The notes: a model not told the origin generated them from the sequence alone. DNA of 64,000 nt from Megalobrama amblycephala (GCF_018812025.1 NC_063045.1:396501-460500); one strand, 5' to 3'; positions 22,466 through 34,346 are shown, numbered from the stretch's first letter. A program made the numbers and translations.

Positions 22466-24033
22466 TTAACACTCTGAAGTCTGAAAACGCGCCGGCGCGT
22501 TTTGCAGGGTTTTTTTCACATTGCAGCAAAACAGACTTAAAATACTCTGTCATTTTTTGTCATAGAGACATAAGTAATATATCAATTGAAACTATAGAAT
22601 ATCTTCTTTTATTTGTATACACTCAGAGTAAAAACACAATGTTGTGCTTTTTGTAAAATAAAGAAAACTGACATGATGCGTGATTTCTCCTCTCCCTCTG
22701 AACGAAGTCCAATCTGATAGTTCTCAGAAAATGAACTGTAACTTAGTGAATACTAATCACAGAAAAATTAAACTTATGTCTAAAAAAAACGTTAAGATGT
22801 CAGGTTTTAAATCATGTAAGTCAAATCGAAAACAAACCTTCTGTGTTTATGTAATCTGTATGAAAAGAGAGCCATGTCAGAAGTCCGTGATTCAGCTCAT
22901 TATCCGTTAATGCGGCCACGCCCACGGAGCCAGCGCTATTCAGACGCAAATTCAGAGGCAATACATGCATTCATCGTCTCAATTGTGTATTTATTGTCTT
23001 GAAAAGTGTTTATCTGGATGTAAAAGTCATGGTTAGGGAGCTCTAGAAGACATGCAGTTAGTTCCTGTTTTCTTTTCTTCTATAGATGAATTTTAGATGA
23101 GTTTTTGTTTCTTTAGCGCCCTCCGGCTGCAGTATGAATTGGAAACTCCATTCATGGAATAGCCTCTTCTTCTTTTAGATGAATTTGTGGACTAAAAATG
23201 CACAGAGAGCGCCCTCCGACTTCAAGGATGAATTGAAAACACCAGCGCTCATAGTAATGACAATGAATATTAAATAAATATAACTCCTCTGTATAGAAAA
23301 TTGACATAAGCATATGAGAATCCAATATTTCTCCAAATGTGCATGCTTTTAAACTAAAAGCCTATATTCAGACTCTTTGCATCACAGAAATACATTATAT
23401 TTTAAAGTATAATATAAAACCATTACTTTATATTGTAATAATATTTTTCTGTATGTTTCATATATCATGATGAGCTTGAGACATCACAGAAGGTTTTTTT
23501 CACAGCCTACCTGACTGAAATGCCTCATTAATATGCAAGTCATTTCAGCTCATTACTATGCAATTCTTTTGTCTTCTCAGGTGAGAATGGCCCATTTTTC
23601 AGTGGTGATTCACGCCTCCACGCATACTGTGTTTCTTGGCAAAAAGTGTCTTACAAAAACTAAATCAATATATTGTTTTATATGAAGGAGTAGGCAGCAT
23701 AATTTTTACATAATTTTGAAGCAAAAACTCTAGTTTACAACCTCCAATACCCTAAAGTATTGTAAACACAGATTTAATATACTTTTTTTGGCCTTATTTC
23801 AGTGACTTAAGTTTTTTGTTATTTCAATAACCACGCATAAATGTTATTCCTTCAAAAACACAAACATGTACATACATGTTCCTCACATATTATTGTAGCC
23901 TAGTTTGTGCTGAATACAGTGTAATGACACTTTTTCCATTAATATGTTTATGAACAACTGAAAAAAGCAGAAATGTCAGGGCATGTCAAAACTTCTCCAG
24001 GCCCCAAATCAGCCTCAGACTCCAGAGGGTTAA
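22466..24033. mobile_element. piggyBac-type MITE, copy 2
   Basis: TTAA lies at 22466-22469 and 24030-24033. Termini are CACTCTGAAGTCTG on the left and CAGACTCCAGAGGG on the right. It is collinear with 13438-14998 over its whole length, with scattered substitutions and small indels. The palindrome at 22484-22503 is identical to copy 1. There is no transposase; short frames such as 22680-22910 are not conserved coding sequence. Confidence 0.85.
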
Positions 24034-25446
24034 AAGAGGTGCAAGGAATCATGGCACTAAGAAAAATAACCCTAGGTAATATATTCATCTTCACAGTCAA
24101 GACTCTAGATTGTAGTGATGTAGGAATTGTCCTCCATCTGTCAATATCTCTATTAAGATTTTGAAAGACTTTATCATAATTTATGATAATTTATGCTGTA
24201 TTAATATCCCTAGGTAAGTTATCAGATTCATGACTGGGATAAATGAAAGTGTAAGTTCTGCCAGGAAGACTCAATGTTACATCACCTATTAGTTTAGATC
24301 TAACAAATCATTATCTTACATTTGGAGTATAAAAGATTGCTGACACTTGTTTGAGTCTGCAGATGCTGACGCCAACCTTCATCTCCATCCTCCCCACCAC
24401 CACCAAGATGGTCCCTGTCCATACCTCCCAGGGGGTCGGCTACTCCCCTGCCTTCATCTTCAGGCAGGAAATGCAGAGTCCAGCCCAGTTCTAGAATCCA
24501 GAAATTTACCAGAAATTAGTGAGGGTGCTTTAATCACTGCTCAGATCAACAAATCGTGTCCATAATTCAGCCACACTGTCTGCCGCTGCAACACACTGCA
24601 TTGAAAACACCTAATGTTATCCAGAGCGCAAACACAGATTATAACACAAATTCAAATTAAGCATCAACTGAGGTGCTCTTGCGTCATTTGAAGAATACAT
24701 GAAACTGCATCGGCACACTCTAAGGTAAGTAGAAATGATAAATATCAATCTATGTGAAATCTATTAATTAGATGATGGTAACATAATGACCTTGCAACAT
24801 TGCTGTTCGTCCTGTAGTATGAAATAGTATATGCCCAATAAAATCCAAATATAGCTGCTCGCGTACTTCGTATGTAAATAAGATGAAAACATTGTTTGCA
24901 TTTTAATCATGATAATATTCACATTGCATGATCAACTCATTAGCCGACACAAAGTCATCTCAGTCAATAGCAACAGGTAACTTTAGGCCTGAACGCGGCA
25001 CACACCGCAACGTCTGCTGCGTTCTACATTGTTGATATTCGCTCTATTGCTATCTGAATTTGTTATCCATACTCCTGCTGCTGCTGCTGTACAAAACACT
25101 TGCTGTAGCTTCGTTAGAATGTGAATACAAAAGCGAACCTGTTTCCATTTAAAGTTAAGCAACATGTGTATGCGCTAGCTGCTAATATGCTTAGTAATTC
25201 TCTTTAAGCATTAAACAGACTGTTGATGTGACAGAATTGAGCAGACTACACTAAAACGCACAGTGACATAGTATAAAAACCCATATACTTATCTTAGATG
25301 ATTTCTGAAGCACGCTGCGCTGCTAAGCAAATGCTAACTCAATATTTAAAGATTAAGCATGCAAGCTCATTGGCTACTAATACAGCAGGAACCAATCATC
25401 TGAGACCTATAGATAATGATGTGATTATTAGCAGGTTGAGTTAAAA
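24034..25446. other. Unassigned non-coding DNA
   Basis: No gene or clear transposon end seen. A 72-codon frame at 24347-24565 is His/Pro-rich and has no recognisable family. Confidence 0.45.
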
Positions 25447-26175
25447 GAACCCTGTGATGTTTTTTGCTCTTTATTTGATCTGTTCAAACATCAGTGTGTC
25501 TGGTTTGATCTGTCGGTGGATAAACAGCTTCTGCTGGATGTTTGTCGTCTCTGTGTGCGTCAGCAGTTTGAGGCTGAAGCATTTCTTCATTTTCTCTCCT
25601 GATAATAAGATCACAATCTTCCACTCCACACAAAATATCTTTCAGCTCAAAATGTACTTCACTTTTTATGCGTTCACGAGGGTCAGCGAACAGTGCACGT
25701 GATGTGAATTTTGTCATCAGAATATGTGTGTGCACCGCTGGATTTTTGTAATCACATGTACTTTGTACATGCAGGTCACATATGCGCATTTCATTTTTTC
25801 TTTTTCAGTAATAAGGCCTATATAGACAAGACATTAGACGAGATGTAAGAAAATACCCTAATTTACAGAGTTCAAATATGATTGACAACTACAGCACTAA
25901 ATAACACACCAGTAGATTCAGATATCTAGTCCAATATTTCACTCTTCTGCTATTAGTTTTCATTCAGGCCCAGAATTCATTTGAAAATGTAAGATCGGCA
26001 AAAACTTGTTGATTTTCGTGATGGTAAAGGAGACGGATGTGTGAGCGGAAACTAACTGAGGATGGGGGAGGATTCACACACAACCAGATAAATATCACAG
26101 TTCAGTGTGTTTCAGATCAATCTGAGGGTTTTCAGACATTTTAAGAGTTACTATCGTGGGCTTTTCAGTGAACCG
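25447..26175 (+). repeat. Duplicated 5' flank of the Ig receptor gene, copy 2
   Basis: Matches 3727-4287 closely except for about 230 bp of extra sequence at 25646-25875 that copies 1 and 3 lack. The promoter-proximal part from CAGATATCTAGTCCAATATTTC to the ATG is almost identical to copy 1, which suggests shared regulation. No TATA box is evident close to the start codon. Confidence 0.75.
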
Positions 26176-26227
26176 ATGAAGAAAATGTTCCTCAAGTTAG
26201 TTTTGCTCTGTTTGTGGCGTCTGGATG
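26176..26227 (+). CDS. Ig receptor copy 2, exon 1 (signal peptide)
   Basis: ATG at 26176, signal [18 protein letters not shown] with the final Gly split. Donor GGTGAGT. Only this ATG gives a signal peptide. Confidence 0.85.
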
Positions 26228-29200
26228 GTGAGTTTTAAATGTGTTTTTATGGCTTCAGTTGTTTCTGTTCTGGTACCATGTGATAAATTACTGGTTAAAT
26301 TAGTCAGAGAAGATTAACATTCACTGTTAGTGTCAGCGACGGAGGCTGTAGTGAAGCGCACGACTCAGGAAATAACTCAAAGAACAGTCTTTAATCTAAT
26401 AATCCACACAATACACAGGAGAATCTAGAGGAGAAACACAACCACGTAACGTAGACGATACCGGACGATGAACTGAACAGAACTCAGGCTTTAAATAACA
26501 GGGAGATCATTGGAAGAACAGAAACAGGTCTGGGATTAATGAACTAATGATAGAGAACACAGGCAAATGGAAACAGAGAGAAAACGTCCTGTTGCATTCT
26601 ACATGTTGTCACTTCTTCTTGAGTCTCTCCATCATTGTCTGACTCCGGTTTGAACATAAAAGGCTTTCTAACAGTTTCAGCACGTGTTTGCATGAGGTAA
26701 TCGGAGCTGCTAACATCAGCTCTTGAAGCTCTGACACTTCTGGAAAGGCTAAAGCTAAATCTTCACATACACACTCTGGGAACATCAGAGCTTTATTTTA
26801 CATCATTTTACAAAGGGAAATTAAAGTCTCTTTTAGTATAAATCTGTTTCTCTTTTCATTCATCATCTTTTGTCTTTGTGCTGCTTGCAGAATATTATTT
26901 ACGTCACATTTAAATGATTAAAAGTATTTCAGTGAAGCTTCATCAAACCAACATGAAATGATTTTAAAGCTTTAATCTGTGAAAAACTCTGTTCTTCAGG
27001 AGTGTTTGGTGCTGAAGAGAAGAGAGTGTCAGTGAAGGAGGGAGATTCAGTCACTCTAAACTCTGAAATGAAGGATTATTTTCTGATTCATTGGAAGTTT
27101 GAAAACACTTTAATAGCTGAAATCAATAAATGGGCCAAAAGATTCACTGTAAATAATGATGTTCTTGATGGGAGATTCAGAGACAGACTGAAACTGGACA
27201 AACAAACTGGATCTCTGACCATCACAAACATCACAATGAAACATGCTGGAGATTATAAAGTATGGGCCAACACTCTCAGCAGGCCTTCTTTTATCCATCT
27301 CATTGTCTACGGTGAGTTAAATATCAGTTTCACATGTTCCCTTTCGTGGGAACTGTCGACGCTGCGTGGAAACGCATTGGGAACCTTCTGCGTGATGTCG
27401 TCACTGAAGCACTCATGTATCTAACCAATCGCGTAGCGAGACATCAGAGGCGGGTGACGTCACGGACCAGGAAACTATAAAGCATACCCGGATGCAGAGA
27501 ATGCTAGCTTCTGTGTCTTCAGCAAGCGCTCTATGTTATCTTGTGTGTCTTATTTGGTGTTGTTTGTCTCCCTCTATTTCGCTAGAAAGAGAAGATCTCT
27601 TCGGGCTGGGGGGCGATCATGAGTGGTCGCCCAGCTCAGGGTCTATGGGAGGACCATCAGCTCTCCTGGCACATAAATCGGCTGGAGATGATGGCAGTGT
27701 TTCTGGCTTTAAAACACTTCAGACCTGAGAGGCCACCATGTGTTGGTCCGCACAGACAACACGGCAGTGGTCGCATATATAAACCATCAGGTGGGTCTGC
27801 GGTCTCGCCAACTTTATTACTTGGCCCGTCGGATCCTCCTGTGGTCCCAAGGGATGCTGCTCTCTCTGAGGGCAGCTCACATCCCAGGGTACCAAAATGT
27901 GGGAGCAGATGCCCTGTCGAGGCAGGGGCCGAGGCCCGGGGAGTGGAGGCTTCACCCAGAAGTGGTGGACCTCCTATGGAAAAATTTCGGTCATGCAGAA
28001 GTCGACCTGTTTGCTTCAGGAGAGTCAACCCAGTGTCCACTCTGGTACTCCCTAACACATCCAGCACCCTTGGGTCTGGATGCCATGGTACAGACGTGGC
28101 CGAGGCTACGTCTGTACGCATTTCCCCCAATCGCTCTGCTCCCAGGAGTTCTGGACAAAGTACGCCGGGAAGGGGTCAGCCTAATACTGGTGGCCCCCTT
28201 CAGGCCAACCAGGATATGGTTCTCGGACTTAGTGTCCCTTCTGGATGGCTCCCCGATGGAGCTTCCCCTCAGACAGGACCTCCTGTCACAAGCGGGCGGT
28301 ATGATAATAATCAGCCTATCATGCTCCTCTTGAGGGGGATTCCTGAGTAGGACGAGACCCCCTCGTCACACGCTTCCTCCGTGGCACACTGAGGTTGAGG
28401 CCTCCAGTGCGCACAAGGGTTCCGGCCTGGGACTTGGCCGTGGTTTTACAAGGGTTGGCTGAGGCTCCCTTTGAACCACTAGAGGAGGTTCCTGAGAGGT
28501 TCCTCACTCTGAAAACTGTTCTGCTGCTAGCTATCACTTCTTTGAAGAGGATAGGAGATTTAAAAGCACTTTCAGTTGCTCCTTCATATCTTGAATTTGC
28601 TCCAGGAATGGTGAAGGCATTCCTGTATCCTAGACCAGGCTATGTCCCAAAGGTCCCTACCCATGTTCCAGGTCCCATTGTGCTCCAGGCCTTTTATCCT
28701 CCTCCCTTTGAGTCTTCGGATCAGGAAAAACTGAATCTGCTCTGCCCAGTAAGGGCTTTGGATGCTTACGTCCACAGAGCTGCCCTGTGGCGTAAATCAG
28801 ATCAGCTGTTTGTCTGTTATGGGTCCCCTAAGAAAGGGGGCCCAGCATCTAAGCAGAGGATGAGCAAGTTGGTGGTCGAGGCCATCTCACTTGCTTATGA
28901 AGCAGCCAGACAGCCTTCTCCATTAAATGTCCGTGCCCACTCTACCAGGGGTATGGCAGCATCAAAAGCTTTGATGTCAGGAGTATCCATCAATGATGTA
29001 TGTGATGCAGCTGGATGGTCATGCCAGCACACATTTGTCAGGTTTTACAACCTTGATGTTGGCTCCACTCCGGGGTCCTCTGTTCTGTCAAGATAACTTT
29101 GACAAGTATTTGAAGCTATGGCACAGTTGGGATAGCGTTCCCAATGCGTTTCCACGCAGAGTCAACAGTTCCCACGAAAGGGAATGTCTCAGGTTACAGA

Positions 29201-30302
29201 TGTAATCCTGGTTCCCTGATTAGGGAACGAGACGCTGCGTCTCTTGCTGTACCCCCTGCATACTTGTGAGTGCTTGCTTCAGACTTATCCAGAAGCTAGC
29301 ATTCTCTGCATCCGGGTATGCTTTATAGTTTCCTGGTCCGTGACGTCATCCGCCTCTGATGTCTCGCTACGCGATTGTTAGATACATGAGTGCTTCAGTG
29401 ACGACATCACACAGAAGGTTCCCAATGCGTTTCCACGCAGCGTCTCGTTCCCTACTCAGGGAACCAGGGTTACATCTGTAACCTGAGACGTTTTATTTAT
29501 TACAGCTAGATCTAAAGAAGTATCTTATCATGACTAATGAGTTCAAATGACTAATTCTCTCACTTTCACATGAACAGCAGGTTTATATTTAACTTTCTAT
29601 TAAATAGTTTTAAATGCTCTACTTTTGATCATCTTGGTTCCTCTGGATGTTTCTTGAATCTCTTCATTCATCCTCATTTCTCTTTATTCTCTCATGTTTT
29701 CAGCTCGTCTGCCTGTTCCTGTCATCAGCAGTAACTCTTCACAATGTTCTTCATCATCATCATCATCATCATGTTCATTGGTGTGTTCAGTGGTGAATGT
29801 GAATCATGTGACTCTCTCCTGGTACAAAGGAAACAGTTCATTGTCCAGCATCAGTGCGTCTGATCTCAGCATCAGTCTCTCTCTACCTCTGGAGGTGGAA
29901 TATCAGGATAAAAACACCTACAGCTGTGTGCTGAACAATTCCATCAGCCACCAGACTCAACATCTGGACATCACTCAACTCTGTCACACATGTTCAGGTA
30001 CGGCAGCGCTGATGATATTAGCGTTTATTGACTGAGCTGATCTCACTTTGATGTTTTTATTCCTCAGTCCACTGTTGTGGTCCTACTGAAGCTGTGATCC
30101 GATTGGTCCTCTCTGCTCTGGTGGGCGTGGCTACTGTCATTCTTGTGGTTTATGACATCAGATCCAGAAGAGCTGAAGGAGATCAAGCACATATTCACAC
30201 ATCAGGTACATGATTGATGATGGCTGATTCAGCATATATTAATATTGGTGAGATTGATTAATTTATGGCTTTACATGTTCATCTTTTTCAGGAAGTGCTT
30301 AA
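26176..30302 (+). CDS. CD2/SLAM-like Ig-superfamily receptor, copy 2 (complete gene)
   Basis: Exons: 26176-26227, 27000-27311, 29704-29997, 30068-30205 and 30292-30302; all internal junctions are phase 1 with GT-AG ends. The product is a type I membrane protein of about 268 residues: signal peptide, V-like domain, C2-like domain, one transmembrane span, and a tail of roughly 15 residues. CD2/SLAM proteins (CD48, CD244 and fish relatives) mediate adhesion and signalling between leukocytes; this assignment rests on domain layout and on the KEGDSVTL and [10 protein letters not shown] blocks. The tail has no tyrosine motif, so signalling would need a partner. The V-C2 intron carries DIRS element C, which a working gene must splice out. 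No stop or frameshift was seen in the exons. Confidence 0.8.
27000..27311 (+). CDS. Ig receptor copy 2, V-like domain exon
   Basis: 312 nt after acceptor TTCTTCAG, with donor GGTGAGT. It begins [19 protein letters not shown] and includes [31 protein letters not shown] and [14 protein letters not shown]. Both canonical Ig cysteines are missing (SVTLNSE and DYKVW positions); this is known in many CD2-family N-terminal domains, which bind ligand without the disulphide. Confidence 0.85.
27600..28310 (+). pseudogene. DIRS RNase H domain (element C)
   Basis: [14 protein letters not shown] and [16 protein letters not shown] (catalytic Glu) start in one frame; [12 protein letters not shown] and [10 protein letters not shown] (Asp residues) follow in another. 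The extension [16 protein letters not shown] and [11 protein letters not shown] matches element B. The first catalytic Asp is lost with the deleted RT. A frameshift lies near 27725. Confidence 0.75.
28395..29096 (+). CDS. DIRS tyrosine recombinase (element C), open frame
   Basis: A 233-codon uninterrupted frame. The catalytic Arg is in [11 protein letters not shown], HxxR in [13 protein letters not shown] in [10 protein letters not shown], and the nucleophile Tyr in FVRFYNLDV, ending SSVLSR. In the family it integrates circular DNA at a short match without a staggered cut. All catalytic residues are present, unlike in elements A and B. The upstream frame at 28330-28394 is broken by stops, so the enzyme's N-terminus may be incomplete. 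Confidence 0.8.
   Translation: MRPPVRTRVPAWDLAVVLQGLAEAPFEPLEEVPERFLTLKTVLLLAITSLKRIGDLKALSVAPSYLEFAPGMVKAFLYPRPGYVPKVPTHVPGPIVLQAFYPPPFESSDQEKLNLLCPVRALDAYVHRAALWRKSDQLFVCYGSPKKGGPASKQRMSKLVVEAISLAYEAARQPSPLNVRAHSTRGMAASKALMSGVSINDVCDAAGWSCQHTFVRFYNLDVGSTPGSSVLSR
29136..29240. repeat. DIRS internal complementary region (element C)
   Basis: 29136-29182 is the reverse complement of the left end (27339-27381), and 29186-29240 the reverse complement of the right end (about 29437-29489). Between them stands AAT where the GTT/AAC trinucleotide of the circle junction is expected. Confidence 0.85.
29704..29997 (+). CDS. Ig receptor copy 2, C2-like domain exon
   Basis: 294 nt, acceptor TGTTTTCAG, donor GGTACGG. 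It reads [10 protein letters not shown], then the Ser run in [15 protein letters not shown], then [15 protein letters not shown] and [13 protein letters not shown]-glycosylation sites are NSS and possibly NNS. Near-identical to copy 1. Confidence 0.87.
30068..30205 (+). CDS. Ig receptor copy 2, transmembrane exon
   Basis: 138 nt. [20 protein letters not shown] leads into a hydrophobic span ending VVYDIRSRR. One residue (V for M) separates it from copy 1. Confidence 0.87.
30292..30302 (+). CDS. Ig receptor copy 2, last coding piece
   Basis: Gly-Ser-Ala-stop as in copy 1; TAA at 30300-30302. AATAAA follows near 30355 and 30580. Confidence 0.82.
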
Positions 30303-30839
30303 ATCTGAAGCAGAACGCTGAACTTTAAAGATTCTTCAAGTGTGTTTTTGTCATAATAAATACTGATGATTATTTGAGCTTCTCTTTCAGTGTCAGATTT
30401 GTAAAACTCTTATTTGTAAGGCTTTATTGTTCATATTTCTCTCAGAGACACACAGATCTCACTTTACTACTACTGCTGTATATTTGTCATGTGTATTTTA
30501 CACTGTTGTTGATGATCAAATTAAAATAGCATCTTTTTAATGTGTCTGACGGAGTTGACACAAATTAAGTTCTGAAGTGAATAAATGTAAATTTTTAGAA
30601 GAAAATATTTTCAGAAAAACCTGTTCCCTTACATGTTCATTAGCTGAGACCTTTGTCTACAAATATATCAGTTTATGATAATGTGTTATTCAATAATAAA
30701 AACTAACATCTCAAACATGTTTGGTCTCTTCTCTCAAGAATCAGTGAGATTAAGTTCAGACTTCTATTCTTGCCATAACTCTGATATCATTTCATGATCA
30801 CTACATTCACTTTTTTTTGTCAAAACTATACTTCACATA

Positions 30840-33010
30840 CTACTGCATTGAGTTAAAAGTTTACGAAGAGACATTGCACTCTTGGAAAAAAGACATTTTG
30901 AATAATAATGGAACTGTGAATAATGAGAGGTTAAACAAGAAAAAAGAAGAACTTAGATCTTTTTAACAAGAAAAGGTAAAAGGAGCACTTAAAAGATCAA
31001 TAATTTGCTCAATCAAAGATATGGATGCTACTAGTGCTTTTTGGAACTGTAACCCTATGGAAATGAGGAAAATGACAGTAGATTTTTATTCTAAATTATA
31101 TAGTGCTCAGACTTGTGACACTGGAAATATTGCTGAATTGCTTTGTGATCTGCCTCAGTTGAGAGATGAGCAAAGAAAATCACTGGATGAACAAATAACT
31201 CTGCAAGAGCTCACAGATGCAATGAGACAGTTATCTCCTGGAAGATCCCAGGACCGGATGGTATACCTGTGGGTTTTTGGGAATTATCTGGACATGATTT
31301 TAATGAACTGTTGATGGATTGCATCAAAAGAAAAACATTACCCACAAGGTGTTGCAGAGCTGTTCTATCTTTAATTCATAAAAAAGGAGACTTGGGATTA
31401 TTAAAAAACTGGAGACCAGTGTTGTTGCTATGTTCAGACTACAAAATAGTTTCAAAGGTAAGACTTAGTTCATAGAGACCAGTCCCATTGTATACCAGAT
31501 AGATCAATTATGGATAATTTATTTTTATTGCATGATGTGATTGATTTTAATCAAAGTAATAGTTTTAATTTAGGGGTTATTTCGCTTGATCAAGAAAAAG
31601 CTTTTCATCGAGTTGATCATAAGTATCTTTTCACTGTATTAAAAGAATTTGGGTTTGGTGAGAATTTTATATCGTATATAAAATTGTTGTATTCTAATGC
31701 ATTTGTGATGTCAAAGCTGGAGGTGGTTTGAGTGCACCTATAATGATGTCCAGAGGTATCAGACAAGGCTGCCCACTTTCTGGACAGTTATATTGTCTGG
31801 TAATTGAACCATTTTTGTGCAGATTAAGGAAAGAACTAACAGGAATTTCAATTCCAGATTTAAAGAGTACATTTAAAGTATCCTTATACTTTTCTATGTT
31901 TTCTATGTGAATATATATATATAGTATATATTTACTTTTAGATTACTTTTTTTTTTTTTTTTAAAGGTGTTTATTAAAGGTCAAGATGATGTGAAAGTTT
32001 TAACGAAAATTATTGGAAAATATGAACAAGCATCGTCAGCCAGAGTGAACTGGGGGAAAAGTGAGGGATATATTATTGGTAAGTGGGAAGAAGTAGGACC
32101 TCCATACTACCATGTGGTTACAATGGGCAGAGAAGGGATAAAAGCATTAGGTGTCTTTTTAGGAAATGAACATTTTCTGATGAGAAACTGGGAGGGATTG
32201 ATAGAGAAGGTGTCTAAATGGAAATCGCTATTACCACAATAGTCGTACAGAGGGCGAGTTTTGATCACTAACAACTTGACGGCCTCTACATAAAATGGCT
32301 GTTATGAAGCCTCCAGTTGAGTTGGTTTGTAAAATACAAAGGACAATCATGAATGTTTTTTGGAGTGGGTCACTCTTTATTTACCTCTTCATGAAAGAGG
32401 TCAAGGGCTGGGGTGAACTCGGTTTGGATAAACATTTGTTCATAATGGACTTAGGGAAGGTGAGCTTGTCAGAGATCATTCCCTTCTATAAGTCAATGTT
32501 ACAGTTCTGGAAAACACTTTTTAAAGTGGATCGGAGTAGTGATGACACAGGACACTGGGTTTTTTAAATCCAATGATCCAAACAAAGCTTTTGACTTCAG
32601 TAAGTGTATCTACAGTTTTGAATCATAATGGGGTTGTAAAAATGAGACAACTCTTGAATGATGGGTGGAAGCCGGTTGTAATACTTAAAGAAATGACAGG
32701 ATTGAAATCTTAACGTCTCGTATCAAAAGTGATAGAAGAGATTTGGAAGTGACCACAGAGAGTACACTGAAAGTGGTCGGTCGATGGACATAAGAGACAC
32801 AGAAAAGGAATTACCAAAAATCAGAGTGTCTCCAGTTATACTTGAGGAGAGAGTGGAAGTAAATATGGAGTCAATTCTGCCTTTTGATACACCTCAGCTG
32901 GACTATTTTAATTCAACATCAAAGAAAGAAATTTACGATTCTTCAGTAAAAGTCACACATCAAACTTTTGTCAAAAGAAAACAAGCTTCAAAGTGGCCAA
33001 GATTGTAAGG
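30840..33010 (+). mobile_element. Tx1-type L1 LINE ORF2 fragment
   Basis: Broken frames cover the region from just before RT to the C-terminal part: FYSKLYSAQTCDTGNIAELL, SLDQEKAFHRVDHKYLF, SRGIRQGCPLSGQLYCLVIE, and RVNWGKSEGYIIGKW. The YADD position is destroyed: after FKVSLY an AT-rich insertion of about 80 bp (31885-31966) intervenes before IKGQDDVKVL. It is the same clade as 49686-51900 but diverged. It is 5'-truncated and dead. Confidence 0.8.
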
Positions 33011-34346
33011 ATTACAATATTGCGTTACTCCCTAAAAAAAGTAACTTATTGGTTAGTTACTTTTTATGAAAAGTAATCTATTACATTATTTTTGCATTAC
33101 TTTTTCTCACTTGGGCTATGCTTGCTTATGTTTTTTAATAACAAAAAAAAAGTTCTATTTTTGGCAAATGTTAAGGCCCTTTCACACCAAAAGTGAACTG
33201 AATAAAGTATATGCAAGTATATGAAGGAAATGCAAATTCACGCCTGTACAGTAGAGGGCGCAGCTCAAGGAAACCTTTCAGCTGTGCTGCCTTTCTGGAT
33301 TAAAGAAGAATGAAGGAAGTTCAACACCTATTTCTAAATCTAATCTAAAGTAAAGTAATTTTTGCTTATTAGTATGGTTGATTTAGATCATTGAATGTCA
33401 GCAGCAAATACATTGGTTAATAAAATGAGAATAAATACATAAAGTATATTTGTGTAATTTAATATAGTAAATTATTACAGGATTGCGTAAAATTCATTTC
33501 ACTGTTTTTATTCATTTTGAGGATGTTTTCGTGTGAGATGAGATGAGTGAATAAATAAATGTCTCACAAATCTGTCACTCAAACCACTTATTTTCACACA
33601 ATACCAAAGATTACTCACTCATAACATGCAAGCGCACTACATTCAGATTAAAGCTCCTCTACCACATCTAGCCAACTGTCCATCACTTCGTTAATACCTC
33701 AGTTGTCCAAAACAGCAATGAGATCAATGGAGACTTCTCTTGCTTCTTGGATGTTTTGCCTGAGAAATAGACCTCAATAAGCATCTCAAACTAAAGTTTC
33801 AAAGAGATATCAACAAGTGCGTTTAAATGCACTTTTTAAAAAGGTTTATGGCTATTTTTTAAGCTTTAGACAAAGGAAATCACCAGTTCTAGGAGTGTGA
33901 TTGTATCTCAGCTTCATCCAACATACATGTACATTGAAAGGGTGGTTTAACCACAAATGAAAATTCTGGCTTCATTTCTGGCAGCGTTCTTATTTTGAAG
34001 AACGTTGAGGTCCAAACAAAATTGGACCCTATTGACTTTCATTGTATGGTAAAAAAAAACAACACACCAAACCGATGTCGACGGTGGTGTCGGCTCACGT
34101 TGGCTCACGTTGGCTGCGTCTGGGCATAAAAGTTGCACTTGATCACACTGCAAAAACTACAGCTGACGACAAACTAGCATATACGTTCTACGCCTGTGTG
34201 AGAAATAATAACTGTCTACAACAGCAGATGACAGTAGTCTATATTCATCATTAAAAAAAAAAAAATGTGAACTAGGAATGTGAATATACAAATCATAAAC
34301 AAAGCAGCACTCGCTTACCATTTTGGATATAAATCATGCTGATCAC
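33011..34346. repeat. Gene-free stretch with short dispersed repeats
   Basis: 33020-33130 has the repeated AGTAACT/AGTTACTTTT pattern common to fish hAT-type MITEs. 33940-34000 has CACAAATGAAAATTCTGGCTTCATTTCTG, a common fish MITE phrase written here as a description only of its first parts. No host gene is seen. Confidence 0.4.

Larger units (their letters stand above)
27339..29489 (+). mobile_element. DIRS element C, non-autonomous, with full termini
   Basis: Left terminal repeat 27339-27513, RNase H about 27600-28310, tyrosine recombinase 28395-29096, internal complementary region 29136-29240, right terminal repeat 29290-29489. Segments 27358-27513 and 29290-29444 are inverted repeats. 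The internal region is complementary to the two outer ends joined head to tail, the hallmark of DIRS replication through a circle. Gag and RT are deleted between 27590 and 27600. Host GTT stands on both sides (27336-27338 and 29490-29492). Confidence 0.9.

Noticed and set aside
27619..28350. 243-codon frame at 27619
   Set aside because: Only its first part is RNase H; the rest is a shadow frame of the true RNase H region at 27740-28310.
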